NCBI RefSeq assembly: GCF_026914265.1
Contig: NC_069135.1
Coordinates: 10,638,887-10,702,886 of the forward strand
Direction of reading: 5' to 3'
From: Mya arenaria
Taxonomy: Eukaryota > Mollusca > Bivalvia > Myida > Myidae
Length of the DNA: 64,000 bases
The translations under genes were made by a program, and so were the position numbers. Below the pieces are notes generated by a model. That model made no database searches, had not been told where the DNA came from, and saw only the letters and a program-made list of their open reading frames with translations. Shown here one piece after another: positions 25,898 to 38,524 of the stretch; the first letter of the stretch is position 1, and every line of letters starts with the position of its first letter.

Positions 25898-26307
25898 AAA
25901 GAGACCGCTGTCTGCATGTCTTGATGAATATTATTGTTAAGGACATTCCGGCTTTGCCGAAGGTGCCTTGCGGTAAGAAGGAAAATGTGTATGTTGTGTT
26001 GGATAATACAGTTAATGCAGAACGCCGACAGACAAATAAACCAGCACATTACTGGGACGACTGCTGTGTATGGGACTATAAGAAATCAAGGGGGGTAAGA
26101 ACAAAATGCATAATTAAAGATGAAGGAAGTGCAAACAATTGCTTATGTCAGGTCATAGTAAAGGACAACACAGTGTACAAAGAAACACATGTAAAGGGGA
26201 AAAGAATTAACAAATTAATCGAACCACAGCCGGCATTAGAAGATGTAGTAACATTCCATAGGTACTACTTGTCCCTTAAGAAAAAAATGACTACAAGAGA
26301 AGGGTAA
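25864..26307 (+). CDS. 147-codon ORF of unknown function, probably transposon-derived
   Basis: I do not recognise a named family. The core looks protein-like: KVPCGKKENVYVVLDNT, then HYWDDCCVWDYKKSRGV, then KLIEPQPALEDVVTFHRYY and a basic end SLKKKMTTREG. It has several Cys and Trp residues and a mixed composition, unlike translated repeat DNA. No signal peptide or membrane segment is evident. The ATG used here sits in a palindrome; a later Met (MHYQERD or MNIIVKD) could be the true start. It is flanked by an array and by its inverted counterpart, which suggests it belongs to a mobile element. It may be the N-terminal part of a larger, decayed protein. Confidence 0.45.
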   Translation: MQCHRWHMHYQERDRCLHVLMNIIVKDIPALPKVPCGKKENVYVVLDNTVNAERRQTNKPAHYWDDCCVWDYKKSRGVRTKCIIKDEGSANNCLCQVIVKDNTVYKETHVKGKRINKLIEPQPALEDVVTFHRYYLSLKKKMTTREG

Positions 26308-26344
26308 CCGGGATAGAGGGTCGCAATTAAATTCCATATAAAAA

Positions 26345-26680
26345 TAAAACTGACTTTGCTTGACTTTGCTAGGTTTTGGTAGGCTTTGCTAGGCTTTGCT
26401 GGACTTTGCAATCTTAAACTAATGTAATTTCACAAATTTAACACAATATTTGCCATAAATTATACATTTGTCCAACTAAATATATAAAACTCATAAAAAT
26501 AAATAACAATAAAACGGACTTTGCTAGGTTTTGCTGGACTTTGCAATCTTGAAGTAATGTAATTTTACAAATTTAACACAATATATGCAATAAATTATAC
26601 ATTTTTTTCCAACTAAATATATTAAACTCATAAAATAGATAAAAATAAAACTGGCTTTGCTAGGTTTTGCAGTGTTTAGT
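26345..26680 (-). repeat. Inverted counterpart of the CTAGCAAAG array
   Basis: GACTTTGCTTGACTTTGCTA, GGCTTTGCTAGGCTTTGCTG and similar motifs recur in three units of about 140-165 bases. They are the reverse complement of the CAAAGCCTAGCAAAG motif of the 23.8-24.9 kb array. Confidence 0.75.
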
Positions 26681-28030
26681 AGGACCCAATGTATTTACGA
26701 GTGACCACGCAACCACGGCTGAAAATATCAATTTTTGATTACTTTAACTCAATATATCACTGAAATATCAATTTTTTCTCCCTTTTTTATCATTGTTTAA
26801 TCTGATTGTTTACGTTATATCCCTTATATGCATGGTAATTGTAAGTAAACAAGATTCGTTTTGAACAATAAACATAATTGTCTTTAAACAGACATACAAT
26901 TAAATGGTCTGACGTACAGTCGAATTCAGGACAGATACGAAAAATATCGAGAAGCGAAGTGTATAAGAAGTGTAGAGGTCTTTAATTAATAATAAAGTAT
27001 TAAAGTTATATTTATAGAGTACTAATACAATCTAAATACACGATATCAATATACAGTATATTTTTTCTGCGTTTTTCAATACCTCCGTCTCCTAATGCCA
27101 TTCCTTACGCGCTACGGGAACTAGTCATTTCGTATCATGAACATTTCATACCCTTCGATTTTTGGTCATTTCGTACCCTTCAGATAGTGATTTCTTACCC
27201 GACCTAGAGTCATTTCGTACCCTTTTAGTTTGGTTTTAGTCCTTGAATACAATGCTTTAATGAATGTAGAAGTATTGTAAAAACACATATAATTATGAAA
27301 CTTACATAATGTATGTGAATCTTGTGTTTTAGTTCGATCAAAATTAGTTTAAAAAACTGCAATACACATGGAAGTACTTCGGAACTACAGAGATCTTTTC
27401 ATCCATACTTGCATTCATCATAAATTTCGATAAATGTTATTCCTCGATCTTCAGTTATGTCTTACCACAATTTTGATATTATAACTGATACTGTTTAATG
27501 AAAAAGTAATAATTCAAGAATTCGGTTATTTTGTCAGTTTGAAACAAACAATGTTAATTGTAACATTTAATTAACGATGATTTAATAATTTATTGACTAA
27601 AATATTGCTTTTCATTATAACAAACAATATTTTGTACATTCTCAGCATTTGCCCTCGATTTTTGAAAAAAATAAATAAAATTGCTCAACATATCGCTCAG
27701 TTGTCTTTTGCTTCACGTTATAACCCAATGTGACGCCTCACACGTGGTATGTCGACATTGTAAATGTAATCATCTCAATGCCATGAGCAAAATGAAAAAG
27801 AACGAAAAAGACGTATAGTGAAATGTAACCACATTCAGTACATTCATGAACCAGTCAACATGTGCGCCAGCACATGTTGTACGGACTTTACCGAGTATAT
27901 CCGATTGGATTTACGGAGTTCTTCGTTACCAAAAGGAAATTCCCGGCAACTGATCTTAACCAATGAAAATACAACGACAGATTCAGGACACCACACTCGT
28001 TCTCGAACGTTTCACATACGAATTGTCACG
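26681..28030. other. AT-rich flank with short CATTTCGTACCCTT repeats
   Basis: Between 27122 and 27225 a motif like TCATTTCGTACCCTT recurs about four times with variation. The rest is AT-rich. The last few hundred bases are the promoter region of the HEXIM-like gene and contain CACGTG E-boxes near 27744 and 28027. Confidence 0.45.
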
Positions 28031-28041
28031 TGGTGCATTCG

Positions 28042-28048
28042 TATATAA
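28042..28048 (+). promoter_or_regulatory. TATA box of the HEXIM-like gene
   Basis: GTATATAAAC at 28041-28050, about 100 bases before the start codon. No ATG intervenes between the expected start site (about 28075) and 28144. Confidence 0.55.
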
Positions 28049-28143
28049 ACAAAAGCACGTTACTATTGCGACATAACAAAGCAATCACACGCCAAGTTAA
28101 AAACGGTAGACGAAAGTTCGATATTTATTTCTATTGCTAAAGG

Positions 28144-28869
28144 ATGTTAATTAAAAGTTCGGATATATTCAACGAAATAATGGAGGAAGTAGTGGAACAA
28201 AAGCGGAGAAGAAAAACACGTCGTGGAAAAAAGACACGGCCGGTGTCAGTGATGGAAAATACTGGTTGTTCCAATGAAGGTAATGCATACGTGGCAAATA
28301 CGATTTCAGTACGTTTTCATCCGTTCACGAAACCATGTAATTCCGTACATAGGAAACCATTTTACAGACCAACCAGCCCAAAGGCACCACATAATTCTAC
28401 GCAGTATCTAATTGAAGACAGTGGTAATGACCTTATCAATATTGAGAAGTTGTCACCCCAATACGACACAGCAGTGACCACGCCTTTTCAAGCTATGGAA
28501 ATTGACGACTTTAAAGACTTTGAACAAATCTCCTTTTACGAGAATGATTGTGGGGTCAAAGAAACTTATCAACCAGTGAATGAGAATGAGACGGATACAT
28601 TCATTGTTCAGGAGTTTGAACGAGATTATCAGACCGAGATGGACACTCACACAAGAACTATTGAAAGTCAGCGCACAAAGGAACTGATGAAAATAACAAA
28701 GACTGAGCTGATTCAAAATTTAATTAAGAGTCAAGATATACTAAAAATAAAATGTAACAAAGATGCTGAGCAATCTCGAAATGACTTAAAACACAAGATA
28801 GAGATGCTCAAACAAGAAAATCTAGAACTGATCAAGGAAAATGAAGAGCTGGCACTGTACACCAACTAA
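28144..28869 (+). CDS. HEXIM: HEXIM-like P-TEFb inhibitor, single exon, 241 aa
   Basis: HEXIM proteins bind 7SK RNA and hold P-TEFb (CDK9/cyclin T) inactive in the nucleus. Visible here are an Arg/Lys-rich stretch EQKRRRKTRRGKKTR (about 18-32), matching the RNA-binding nuclear-localisation motif, and APHNSTQYLIED (81-92), aligning with human APYNTTQFLMDD around the PYNT motif. An acidic middle follows, then FIVQEFERDYQTEMD aligning with the human FLQRDFSETYERYH region. A C-terminal coiled coil ends in LKQENLELIKENEEL (human LRAENLQLLTENEL). Vertebrate HEXIM1 is also intronless, so one exon does not by itself imply retrocopying. It is shorter than human HEXIM1 (359 aa). The inhibitory motif is altered: Tyr to His, Thr to Ser, and Phe to Tyr downstream. 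This may be a diverged paralogue or a fast-evolving single copy. Confidence 0.75.
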   Translation: MLIKSSDIFNEIMEEVVEQKRRRKTRRGKKTRPVSVMENTGCSNEGNAYVANTISVRFHPFTKPCNSVHRKPFYRPTSPKAPHNSTQYLIEDSGNDLINIEKLSPQYDTAVTTPFQAMEIDDFKDFEQISFYENDCGVKETYQPVNENETDTFIVQEFERDYQTEMDTHTRTIESQRTKELMKITKTELIQNLIKSQDILKIKCNKDAEQSRNDLKHKIEMLKQENLELIKENEELALYTN

Positions 28870-31732
28870 CTACGAAATAGAGAGCTGTTAAAATATGCAA
28901 ATAATTATCATCCATTAATGTAGTAGTGTTATTGGGAAGAAACAATTGAAGTCATTTACTTGCAAAAAATATTACATGTTAAAGATCTGTTTTATTATTG
29001 GTATTCTGTTTGTGATGAAATCAGAATTACACTTTCCTTCTTTGTTTCAGCTTGAAGCTTGAGCTGTGCCTGCCTCAAACGTGAGCAAACAGGAATATCC
29101 CTATGTTCAGTTGTGTATACTAATATATACATCGTTATAAAAAAAGGTAATTGCTCATGAAAAATGTGTTATGAAGGGTATGAATAATGTACATACTTAA
29201 AGCACACTGTTAACAAATAAGACAATAGTATTGAGTTATTAAGGAAAGATGTCAACATATTCTATGATAACATTGAATAGCAACAAAAGCAGATTAGCTT
29301 CAGGCATCTGACTTGCTCAAGTTACAACATGTATTAATAAACTACTGTTCAAAGTAGAATAATTATTACACATTTGACACTGTACATGTTTTAAAGTTTG
29401 TATGTTAAATGTATTCCTTTTTCCGGATGTTCCCAAGCTGTAAAACGCCTGTTACATTTCAGCCAGAGTTCCCCTGGGAGGTGACGTGGTCCACCAGCCT
29501 TGAGACTAGGGGGAGTTGCCTCCATGTCGATGAAGGGGCTGCACTTATGTTGAAAATGAGTATAATCATGTACACACACATTATGAATATTAACCATGGC
29601 TTATTCTATTTATTAGGGATGTAACAAAATACAGATATCTTTGATTTTCAGGAATATCATTTTTTAATGCTTATTTGAATTCTCTTCAGTTGTGTTGATA
29701 AAGAGTAAAACCAATGTAGACACAGGTTATGATGATCAACCATTGCATATATATTCTATTTATTACTGATGTAACATATTACAGATATTCTTGATTTCAG
29801 AAAAAATCATTTGTTTAAATTATTTTAAGCTCATTACAAACACCAATAAACTGTTAATATCCAAAGTGTTTTTATTTTATGACTTACTAAGGCCAACTAA
29901 GATTAAGTTCAATATAAATAAAGCTAAATAGAGTCTATGTTATTTAACCATCAACAGTTCAATTATAACACTGTTTAGCAGAATTTAATCTTGTCCACAT
30001 AAGAACATGTCTTCTGTTTTGCATATCCATTTTAAAGTGGATTAAGACCATCTCTTCCAGTCACTGGCATGGTGAACATCTACAGGGTTTCTTTGCAAGT
30101 ATCCTTGATACTACGTATCTTCGCTTCAATCCATATATGTATAATGCGATTTGTTCATCACACACTTTCTGATGTCAGACACCCCTGAAAGGAGAAGTCA
30201 GTTTATGGTTCACAAAATAAATCAACCATTGACTATAAAGTGGAAGAATGATGGTTATCAATTGTGGTGGTCATTTCCTGTTGATCAAATTTACTGAAGG
30301 TTTGGAATGTCAAATAATGAACGACTCCAGTCCTTTATCTTAAAAAACGAACATTTGGTTTATTAAATCAAGTTTAAACAAGTTATTTGGCTAAAGGAAA
30401 TATGATTCTAAATGAATTCTGCTTAAGCGATTTCAAGAAATCAAGACAGGACCATAGCTCTGGCATAACAAAGTTATTTATCAAACTCTTCCATGATATT
30501 TCATAATTTAATAATTGAGCCCATAATTTTTTCATTATTAAATGTTTGATAAGATTGGATCAAAAATGGAAAAGTTGGAGGGTGAACATATTGGTCAAAT
30601 TTTATAATTGAAGGGCCATTATTGGATAGATTGACAAACTGGTTATCAAACCTGTCTGTTACATTATAGTTGAGCTTCATAGCAAGATAATTGATAGAGA
30701 GTACCGTATCTTGGATAACACACGCTGCCAGAATGGTTTTCAAAGTAAATAATATTTATGCTAATAAACTTAATAACCAAGTTTCTTAAAAGGTGAACGA
30801 GAAATAGACAATTTAGAGTCATCACATCAATTTGTCCGTTAAAGGACCCTATCCCGGAGGTCTTAAGTGATCAGGCTTCGAATACATATAGTAAAACAAA
30901 GATTGAAAAACAAATTGTTGGGAGTGTGGACAACTGTGGTGAACATGGTTGTTGCCATAACTTTTTTAAATGCAGATATTTTTAAATTAAAGCAAATTCA
31001 GGTGTTTGCGAAAAGGTTTGTTTCAGAGAAGTAATTATTACTTAAGTTAGGTAAAAATAAAGTTGTTAAGAATAAGATTTGCTGTTCTTAGCTCACAATT
31101 GCCTTTTGTTGATGAATATTACCTATATTAAGTTATATTTAGCAAAAATATTGTTATAGCTTTATATAAAAGACAGATTATTTCTTTTAATTTAACGTGA
31201 ATAATTCTGGCAATCCAATTTAGACAAAATTGTGTCCACCATCATTCTAATTAAGTATTTTAGATTCATAATATATGTATTAATATATAAATTTAAGCAT
31301 TTTCATTTAAAATGGCAATAACTTTTGTGTAAACGATGTGATCCAAACAAAAACTTTGCGAGCACCACCATACTAGGGCTTAATTAACTTCACAGAAGTT
31401 TTATTAAATTCTGACTTATAAGCTTAACATTAATTGCTGCAGATAGACTGTAAGATGGACACACAAAGACAGGATAACAAGTGCTCTGATCTACTTGATA
31501 TATGAAACAAGAGTACCGGTCTTACTTTTCATAAAAGCTTTTGGAGGTTATAACATAAGAATTATCACATGGAACTTGTTAGTCAGAATTAAATGACAAT
31601 ATAACCAGAACACAGTGATATTTTTTTCAATCCACTTTGAAATCAGACAAGCTTCAAAAGAATCCACATGCTGTGCACATGTTGACAGACATTAAATGCA
31701 AAACAGTTCAGCCACATCTTTTAACTACAACC
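28870..31732. other. Intergenic region, nothing firm
   Basis: AT-rich sequence between the HEXIM-like and HAUS7-like genes, including both 3' ends. An AATAAA lies near 29333 and could end the HEXIM-like mRNA. A GC-richer patch at 29455-29545 follows a CATTTCAG acceptor-like site but matches no family I know. Confidence 0.4.
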
Positions 31733-34700
31733 TCACCCCTTGAGTGTAGAGGCATTTAAGTGTGTACTGCGGGGTGTGGTCTGGGCAGAGGCGGTCTCCA
31801 CATGCTGTATGGACTCCTCCAGCACGTCAACCACCCCCTGTAGACCTTCCAAGGCCTCGGCTCCTGCACTCACTGAAAGATTGAAATGGTGAAAGACACC
31901 TGATCACATCATTCAGTAAGTTAAATATTATGCTGTGGAAAACAATAACTTACTTTAATACCACTTTCGAATTTATTCGTTGATCACAAGAAAAGAGCAG
32001 TTACAGACTGCCATATCCCCCACCAAATTAAGAACAGTATCAACTGCACCTTACAACAAAGGGTAACATTGAAAATTAAAAAAGGGCATTAACTCGGCTT
32101 TCATCATTATGGTTTCTGTGCACTGCACTTCTCCTAAATGAGATCTACCTTAATATGAAGTTTTGAGTCAACAACTCAAAGACTTAAAAGTTATGCTCCG
32201 GACAAAAAAAGTGAGTGATAATTAACAAAAGGCAATAACTAAAAATACTGGAAATCCAACGACCATGCTAAGATCAGAAGATTGCTTTGATCTTGACCTT
32301 GAAGATAAGAAGATGGGTCTTGTGTGCCACACATCCTCATGCTATGGTAGTCACTTCTACCAAATTGTTTTAAAATTCAACCATAAATATGTTCAGGACA
32401 AAAACAGATTATAAGGACGTGATGGTGCGAGTGATTCCTAGATCAGGGGTACAAGGTATAAGAAATTATCTAAAATCTATTATTAGTTAGGTTGGGAAAA
32501 AATGCACCGGTTTGCACGCCCTTTTCTAATAACCTAGACATTTACTTACATTATTTTTTACTGTTTCGTCTTGGTCTTCATTCTTGCATGGTTAATGTTT
32601 TTTTTAAATGTAGACAACACTTGAGCAACCCAAAATAAACCCCAATTTTAGCACGAAAAGCTATACCTTAGACATGAAAATGTAAGAAATTCTCATTTCC
32701 CAAGACATGCAAGCAAACATCATACCAAGAGAGTGTGTATCACTGAGTTTAGCCAGTCGTTCAGAGGGCTCCCTGTTGAGAGCTGTGTACGATCTCCTGA
32801 TGTCTCCCAGATTTTGCAGCATCTGAAATACAGTATCACAAGTTAGAAAAATAATGCAACAAGTACTAATCAGTTGTTGGGTAAATTTTTCACATGCATG
32901 AATACTCCATTATCTTTATATTCATCCTTCACTCCTTAATATGGCATGCTTTCATTTTAAAACAAACAACTTTCTTTCCTGACTTGGAACATTTTTTGAG
33001 CAATACAATTCACATCTAGCAAGGTCTAGTCTTCTTTCCCATTGTATACCAATACATTATGTAACTGATGACCAATGGTGACTATGGTTATCATTATTTC
33101 ACCTGTAAGAACTGCTGCAGGAGTCTGTGTACTCGTTTAAATGCTGCGCCAAGCTGGGTGAGCTTAGGGGGAGATTTGTTGCACCACTGTCTCATCTCAT
33201 TTTCGTAACAGTAGGTGAAGCCAGTGATGAGCTGGGACAGCTCAGACAATACCAGACTCACTGTCCGGCACACAGTCTCCACCTTTCCTGCATCTAACGA
33301 TTGGTAGTCGGACTGGAACATTCAATTGTACTTCCATTCATATGCTCTCCCAGTTGAAATTGTTATATGCTGGATGTAAAATTCATTTTACCCAATTGAA
33401 ATAATATGTAGTCGAAATGCTAAAACAGCATCACCTATTGGTCATAAAGCTTGCTTTTGAAAATAACGATGTTTAATTTTAATGTTTAATGTAACAATGT
33501 TTAACAAGTGAGGAAGATCAATAAGGGACAAATTCAATCGTAGCACTTTTTAAAAGCATACATGCTTGTCAGAAGTCTCTCAAACCTGGGACCATGATAA
33601 CAAACAGGTTCAAGTTTGAGTTCAGACTCGTGTGGCAAAACTGCAAATCATAATATCATTGTAACTTTCATTCTAGTTCAGTTTTGATTATGATATTTGC
33701 TGAATATAGTATGACTTCAAAATTGTACAATAAATTCACATTCATACCTGTAAAGGTAATGGAATTAAGATGATTCTTTACAATTTAATAAGGTGCTTGT
33801 CTGATCCTAGACTCTGACTTGAAACTGTTAGTAAACATGGGCCCAGACCCCGAAAACCCAGATGTTGCACATACATGTTTCCTCATGTCTTGGAGCAGGT
33901 CCCACTGGCGAGCCATGTCCTCGGACAACTTCACAGCAGCATTCTCTATTGCCTGAAGGTCCGGCTTCGACACCCTACAATACATCAGTGTAATGTTGTA
34001 CCATACCACATTGTCAACTTATAGAGCATGGTGTATTGTGGCCATACCAACTATGTTGATTACATGAACGGACGAGTCAACCAAGTGGAATAAAATATTT
34101 ACATTTTATAATTATGTATCATTGATACAGCAATAAGAATCTTTTAGTACAAATATATTTAAAGATTAATACCGACACACAAATACTTGAATCAATGCAA
34201 ACTCGCAAACAAACCAACCGTCAAATCTATAAACTAAAAAACAATTATATTGCAATAAAAGACCCATAACACATGCTATATATGAAATGTCTTCCAATAC
34301 AATGGAACACCATTTTTGGGAATGTAGAATTGTACAAGATTTGTAGAAAAAAATCAAAGAACCAACTATCTTTGGATATCCACAAACAAGTATGTGTAAG
34401 TCTCAGAACTAAAAGTTTTGGCCCTCTACAAAGTTAACATTTTAGTAGTCTAATTTATTATAATATAAAGCTCAGACATACTACCCCCAAAACTAACATT
34501 GGTTGATGATACAAAATACACACTTCAAATTGCATTTTTAAATGACAAGTTAAGAATTGAGGAGTAAAAGTGGCACATTGCGCCTTTGTAAAAACCCTTT
34601 TTAATAGTCTATTTTTACTTTGTTTTTGGTTTAATTTTTAACATATTTTTTATCTTTTTAAACATAAATTGGATCAGTTGTTGATTTTTTTTAAATTTGT

Positions 34701-37700
34701 CCTTAACATATGAACATTATTATGATTTACATGGTATTTTATAAACACTACTTGTGTTTTTAAGTTTAAGAACTTGTATTCTGTTATGTAGTATCATTAG
34801 TTGTTTATGTCATAAAAAACATAACTTTATTGAAAGAGTAACTGAAATAATTTTTATAAATAGATATGCAGCATTTCCATGCAGCATCTTTACAAGTATC
34901 TGCTACCAAAGTTAAAATAATTGTAAGCGTTAAAAGAATCCTTTGCTTTTCATATATAATATTAAATAAGGTATACCTTGTTAACTGCTTATATGATTTA
35001 CAAACAAATGATTTAGTTAAGAAATGTGAGTTAGAGATCTGTGATTTGCCAACCTTTATGCATATTTAATGTGTTTATAAAACAGCATCCATAATAGCCC
35101 CTACTTGATGTCCCCAGCTTTGCCAGCCTGGGCCCAACGTGCCTCAAGTTGTTTTTGCAGGTCGAGTGGCAGCAGAGCAAGGCGGGGAGAGAACACAGCA
35201 TCTAGAGGCCCACTCACACACAGGTTGTTCATGTAGGCAGTGTCATGGGCTAGCTGTTCCTCCAGGGGCATTGCATCACTGCGAAAAACATTTACATAAT
35301 TTGTATACATTGACATTTAAAAAACCCACAAAAAACTGTCATTATAGAAATGTAATCAAATTTTGATTTAATAAGCATCCAGCATGCAAAGAAAAGCTCT
35401 GGGGAAATATTCCTGAAAATTCCTTGAGCTGTGTAGGAAAAATCCTTTTTACATCTTATGTTCAATATTATCAAAAGGCCAGAATTCATGGAAATATGAC
35501 AAGTAAAACATACTGCCCTTTATTCTTAAAGGAGTCATTGAAATGAGACTTTTGGATTAAAAAGCCCATTTTTCACTATTGTGCATGGCTTGCAGGCTTG
35601 TGCTAATTTCGACCATTGCTTCAAGTTAAATGAAAACTAAATAAAAGAGCTGTCACCAAGACAAGGTGCTCGACAACTACAACGCCTTTAAGTTTAACGG
35701 TTGCAATGTTTTGGAAAAAACATCACTGTAAAATTAGATTACATGCGAAACCTTAACCAGAATTTCTAATTCAATTAATAAAGGGGCAAAATTTGCTTTA
35801 TATGCAAGATAGATTTTTCTCCTACCTCAGATAATTAGATCCATAAATTTGACCATGCTCAAAATTCTTTTCTCCCATCTCAGATAAATAGATCTAAAAA
35901 TCTGACCATGCTTGAAATTCTTATGATAAAACAAGTACCCGTATGGAACTCCTTTTTTTATTGTCATCACACAAAAACCTCCCTTGTTGAAGAATGTCGT
36001 ATGTAGCATCATGGAAACCTTGTCTTGTGGCAATATTTAGAATCCTTAATAATTTTTTCCTGCTTCAAATGGCATCATAATTTTTTTTTCTCGCTCCATT
36101 CAAGAAATAATGCTACTCTACTCAGAACTATTTCAAGAACGATTTGACTATTAACATATAAACCTGCGTTACTGTGTGCATATCCATGACAACCACAAAT
36201 AATTACATAATCTATACGCATTTATTTTCACTACGCACAAAAGAGTTACAAAGAATTTTTTTTTTTTTACTTTTTGTTTAACTGAGGTTGGAGAAAAAGA
36301 CGTTTCCGCAAAACACCCTTCGCTCGGGTTGGGATGAACCTATCTTACACTCTCGGCCATGGAAGATATTTATAATCTTGCCCATGGGCAAAGATAAAAC
36401 AAGTACACGTATGGAACTCCTTTTTTATTGTCATCACACAATTACCTCCATGGTTGAAGACAGTCATCTGTAGCATCATATAAACCTTGTCTTGTGGCAT
36501 TATTTAGAATCCTAATAAATTATATTTCACTTCAAATGGCTCCATAAAAAAGTTTTCTAGTTCCATTCAAGAAATAATGCTGCACTCTTCTCAGATCAAG
36601 AATGATTTGACTATTAACATAATCTGAGTTCCAGCAAAAAAATACATTTTTAATATATTTTGTTTAACGGAGGTGGGAGAAAAAGCATCTACCATAGCTA
36701 CTCGTGTAAGATAGGTTCATCCCCAACCCTCGCGCAGGGTGTTCTGCGGAAACTGGGTTTCCGCAAAACACCCTACGCTTGGGTTTGGATGAATCTATCT
36801 TACACTCTCAGCTATGGAAGATACTTATAGTCATAGTTAATTGAATAAGGTTTCAAAGCAATTTATCCAGTAGTTGCTAGGTTATTGACTTAAACCTGTA
36901 TGTACTAACATGCAAAACCTTAACAAGAATTTCTAAGTGTAATGATAAAGGGGCAAAATCTATATTATAATATATGCAAGATAGATGTGTCTTACTTGAT
37001 TATTTCAGAAGGTTGGATGGATGGGAGCCCTTGTATTAAGTTTTAATGCAATACATGATGTTCTTTCTGAGATATTGACTCAAATGTGGTAAAATGCAAA
37101 ACTTTAACCAGAATTTGAATAATAAAGGCCTATAATTTGCATATATATTTAAAATAGTGTTATCTTACTTCATTTATTAAGTAGGTTGGATTATTGGGAA
37201 CACATATCTAAATTTTGAATGCAATACATGATGTTTTGGGGAGTAGTATAGCTCCTCTTATTTTATGAATATTCAAGCTTAAAATGTAAAAAAAATTTTT
37301 TTATATGAGACTAAAGTTAGAACGGACAAACAAGTCCATGTGATCACATATCACTTCTTAAAACAGGCCCCCTGTTTCGAATTGACTTATTCAGAAAACT
37401 GGCCAAACCTGACAAGTCCTGGCTCTCTAAACAGCTTGTTTTTTGGATCTTCTGAAGCATCGGCAATGGCCACAATGTCTATCAGGTGTTCCATGAAGCT
37501 GGACTGGCGAGAAGCAGGAACCACACCCTGTATGAAAATCATGCTAACATTGGAAAGGATTTCATTTGTCTGGGTATCATCACAGCCATAATTATGATGA
37601 AGGCACAATGTAACATTAATAATTTACTGAAATCCATACTTTTGCATACCTTATAGTCAGTGGGTTTTTTAAATTAAAAAGAATACAAAAAGGGCACCAA

Positions 37701-38524
37701 GACTGGTGCCAGTAGGACAACAGTCACAACTGAAATAAATTCATTTATTTTCTTGAGCAACATGAGTTTTTACTTTACCCTTATAAGATCTACATCATCA
37801 TATCTGCACAGACCAATGTTGGAGGCTACATACAGAAGACCTGAAACATGATGCAAAAAATGTATACACCATTAAACATGAGGTTTAAAGTAAATTAAAC
37901 CCGTAAAAAGAGAAGAAAATGGAATGATCCTTAATCGTTGAATATTTGTATTATTTGTTCAACTTACGTTGAATACGGGAGTCCATTTTTGACTCAACAG
38001 ATGCATACTGTGGGTCGAGGACTTCATTAAGAGCAGAATCAAACCTGAAGATAATAAAGTTATAATAAATATGATTATTATATAAATTACAGTATTCTTT
38101 CTTCTGTCTTCAGCCACAAAATGAAGATGTTTAAACTGTGACTCTTGATTGATCTTCTCCCAAAGGAAGACTTTTGTTAAATTAAATTGCAAATACTCAT
38201 AGCCAAAATTCTTCAAAAATTCTAAAACTGGAAAAAATAGTTGCAAATGATCATGTACTGTCTTGTCAATAAGTTGTTTTCTATTAAGTATTGAATGAAA
38301 ACAATTTCAATAGTATAAATTTGTTGGACATATTTTGATTACTAGAATTTGTATCTTTTTCTATTTTTTTATTTTACTACTAAAAACAGATCAAATTGTC
38401 CTTCGTGGTGTACATACTTTGAAAGAAGCCACTGCAGCAGCCTGATTCTAGCCTCCCCAGGCTTAAATATGAGCTCAGTGATCCATGTGTCTTCAACTCC
38501 CTCCGTGTAAGGACAGCATAATTG
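31733..38524 (-). CDS. HAUS7: HAUS7-like augmin complex subunit, nine exons, first coding exon not found
   Basis: HAUS7 is a subunit of augmin, which recruits gamma-tubulin to existing spindle microtubules. Exons in order: 38524-38418, 38044-37968, 37840-37779, 37527-37409, 35278-35105, 33974-33875, 33312-33103, 32822-32726, 31872-31733. All phases agree and give 361 aa after an unfound N-terminus (human 368 aa in total). The first exon found reads QLCCPYTEGVEDTWITELIF, aligning with human LNCPFLEGLYITEPKTIQEL. Later matches include VFSPRLALLPLDLQKQ with human LLNPECDPWPLDMQPL, and a coiled-coil region NAAVKLSEDMARQWDLLQDM. The C-terminal exon reads GLQGVVDVLEESIQHVETAS. The exon upstream of 38524 must end in phase 0; the candidate at 40228-40300 lacks an in-frame ATG. 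Similarity is moderate, so the name is likely but not certain. Confidence 0.78.
35644..37275 (+). repeat. Dispersed repeat, copy 2, with internal duplication
   Basis: Same family as 19698-20745: starts AAGAGCTGTCACCAAGACAA and ends near GAGTAGTATAGCTCC. It is longer because an internal ~465-bp segment is duplicated. GTATGGAACTCCTTTTTT and CTTGTCTTGTGGC recur near 35941/36007 and 36410/36487. It lies in a HAUS7 intron in the opposite orientation to the gene. Confidence 0.65.
36704..36805. repeat. ~100-base near-perfect palindrome
   Basis: The left arm starts GTGTAAGATAGGTTCATCCC and ends GCGGAAAC. The right arm starts GTTTCCGC and ends GATGAATCTATCTTACAC. Only about three bases separate the arms. 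It lies inside dispersed repeat copy 2. Confidence 0.85.

Noticed and set aside
29455..29545. Possible plus-strand exon after CATTTCAG
   Set aside because: No family match, no partner exons and no clear donor; kept only as a note in the intergenic entry.
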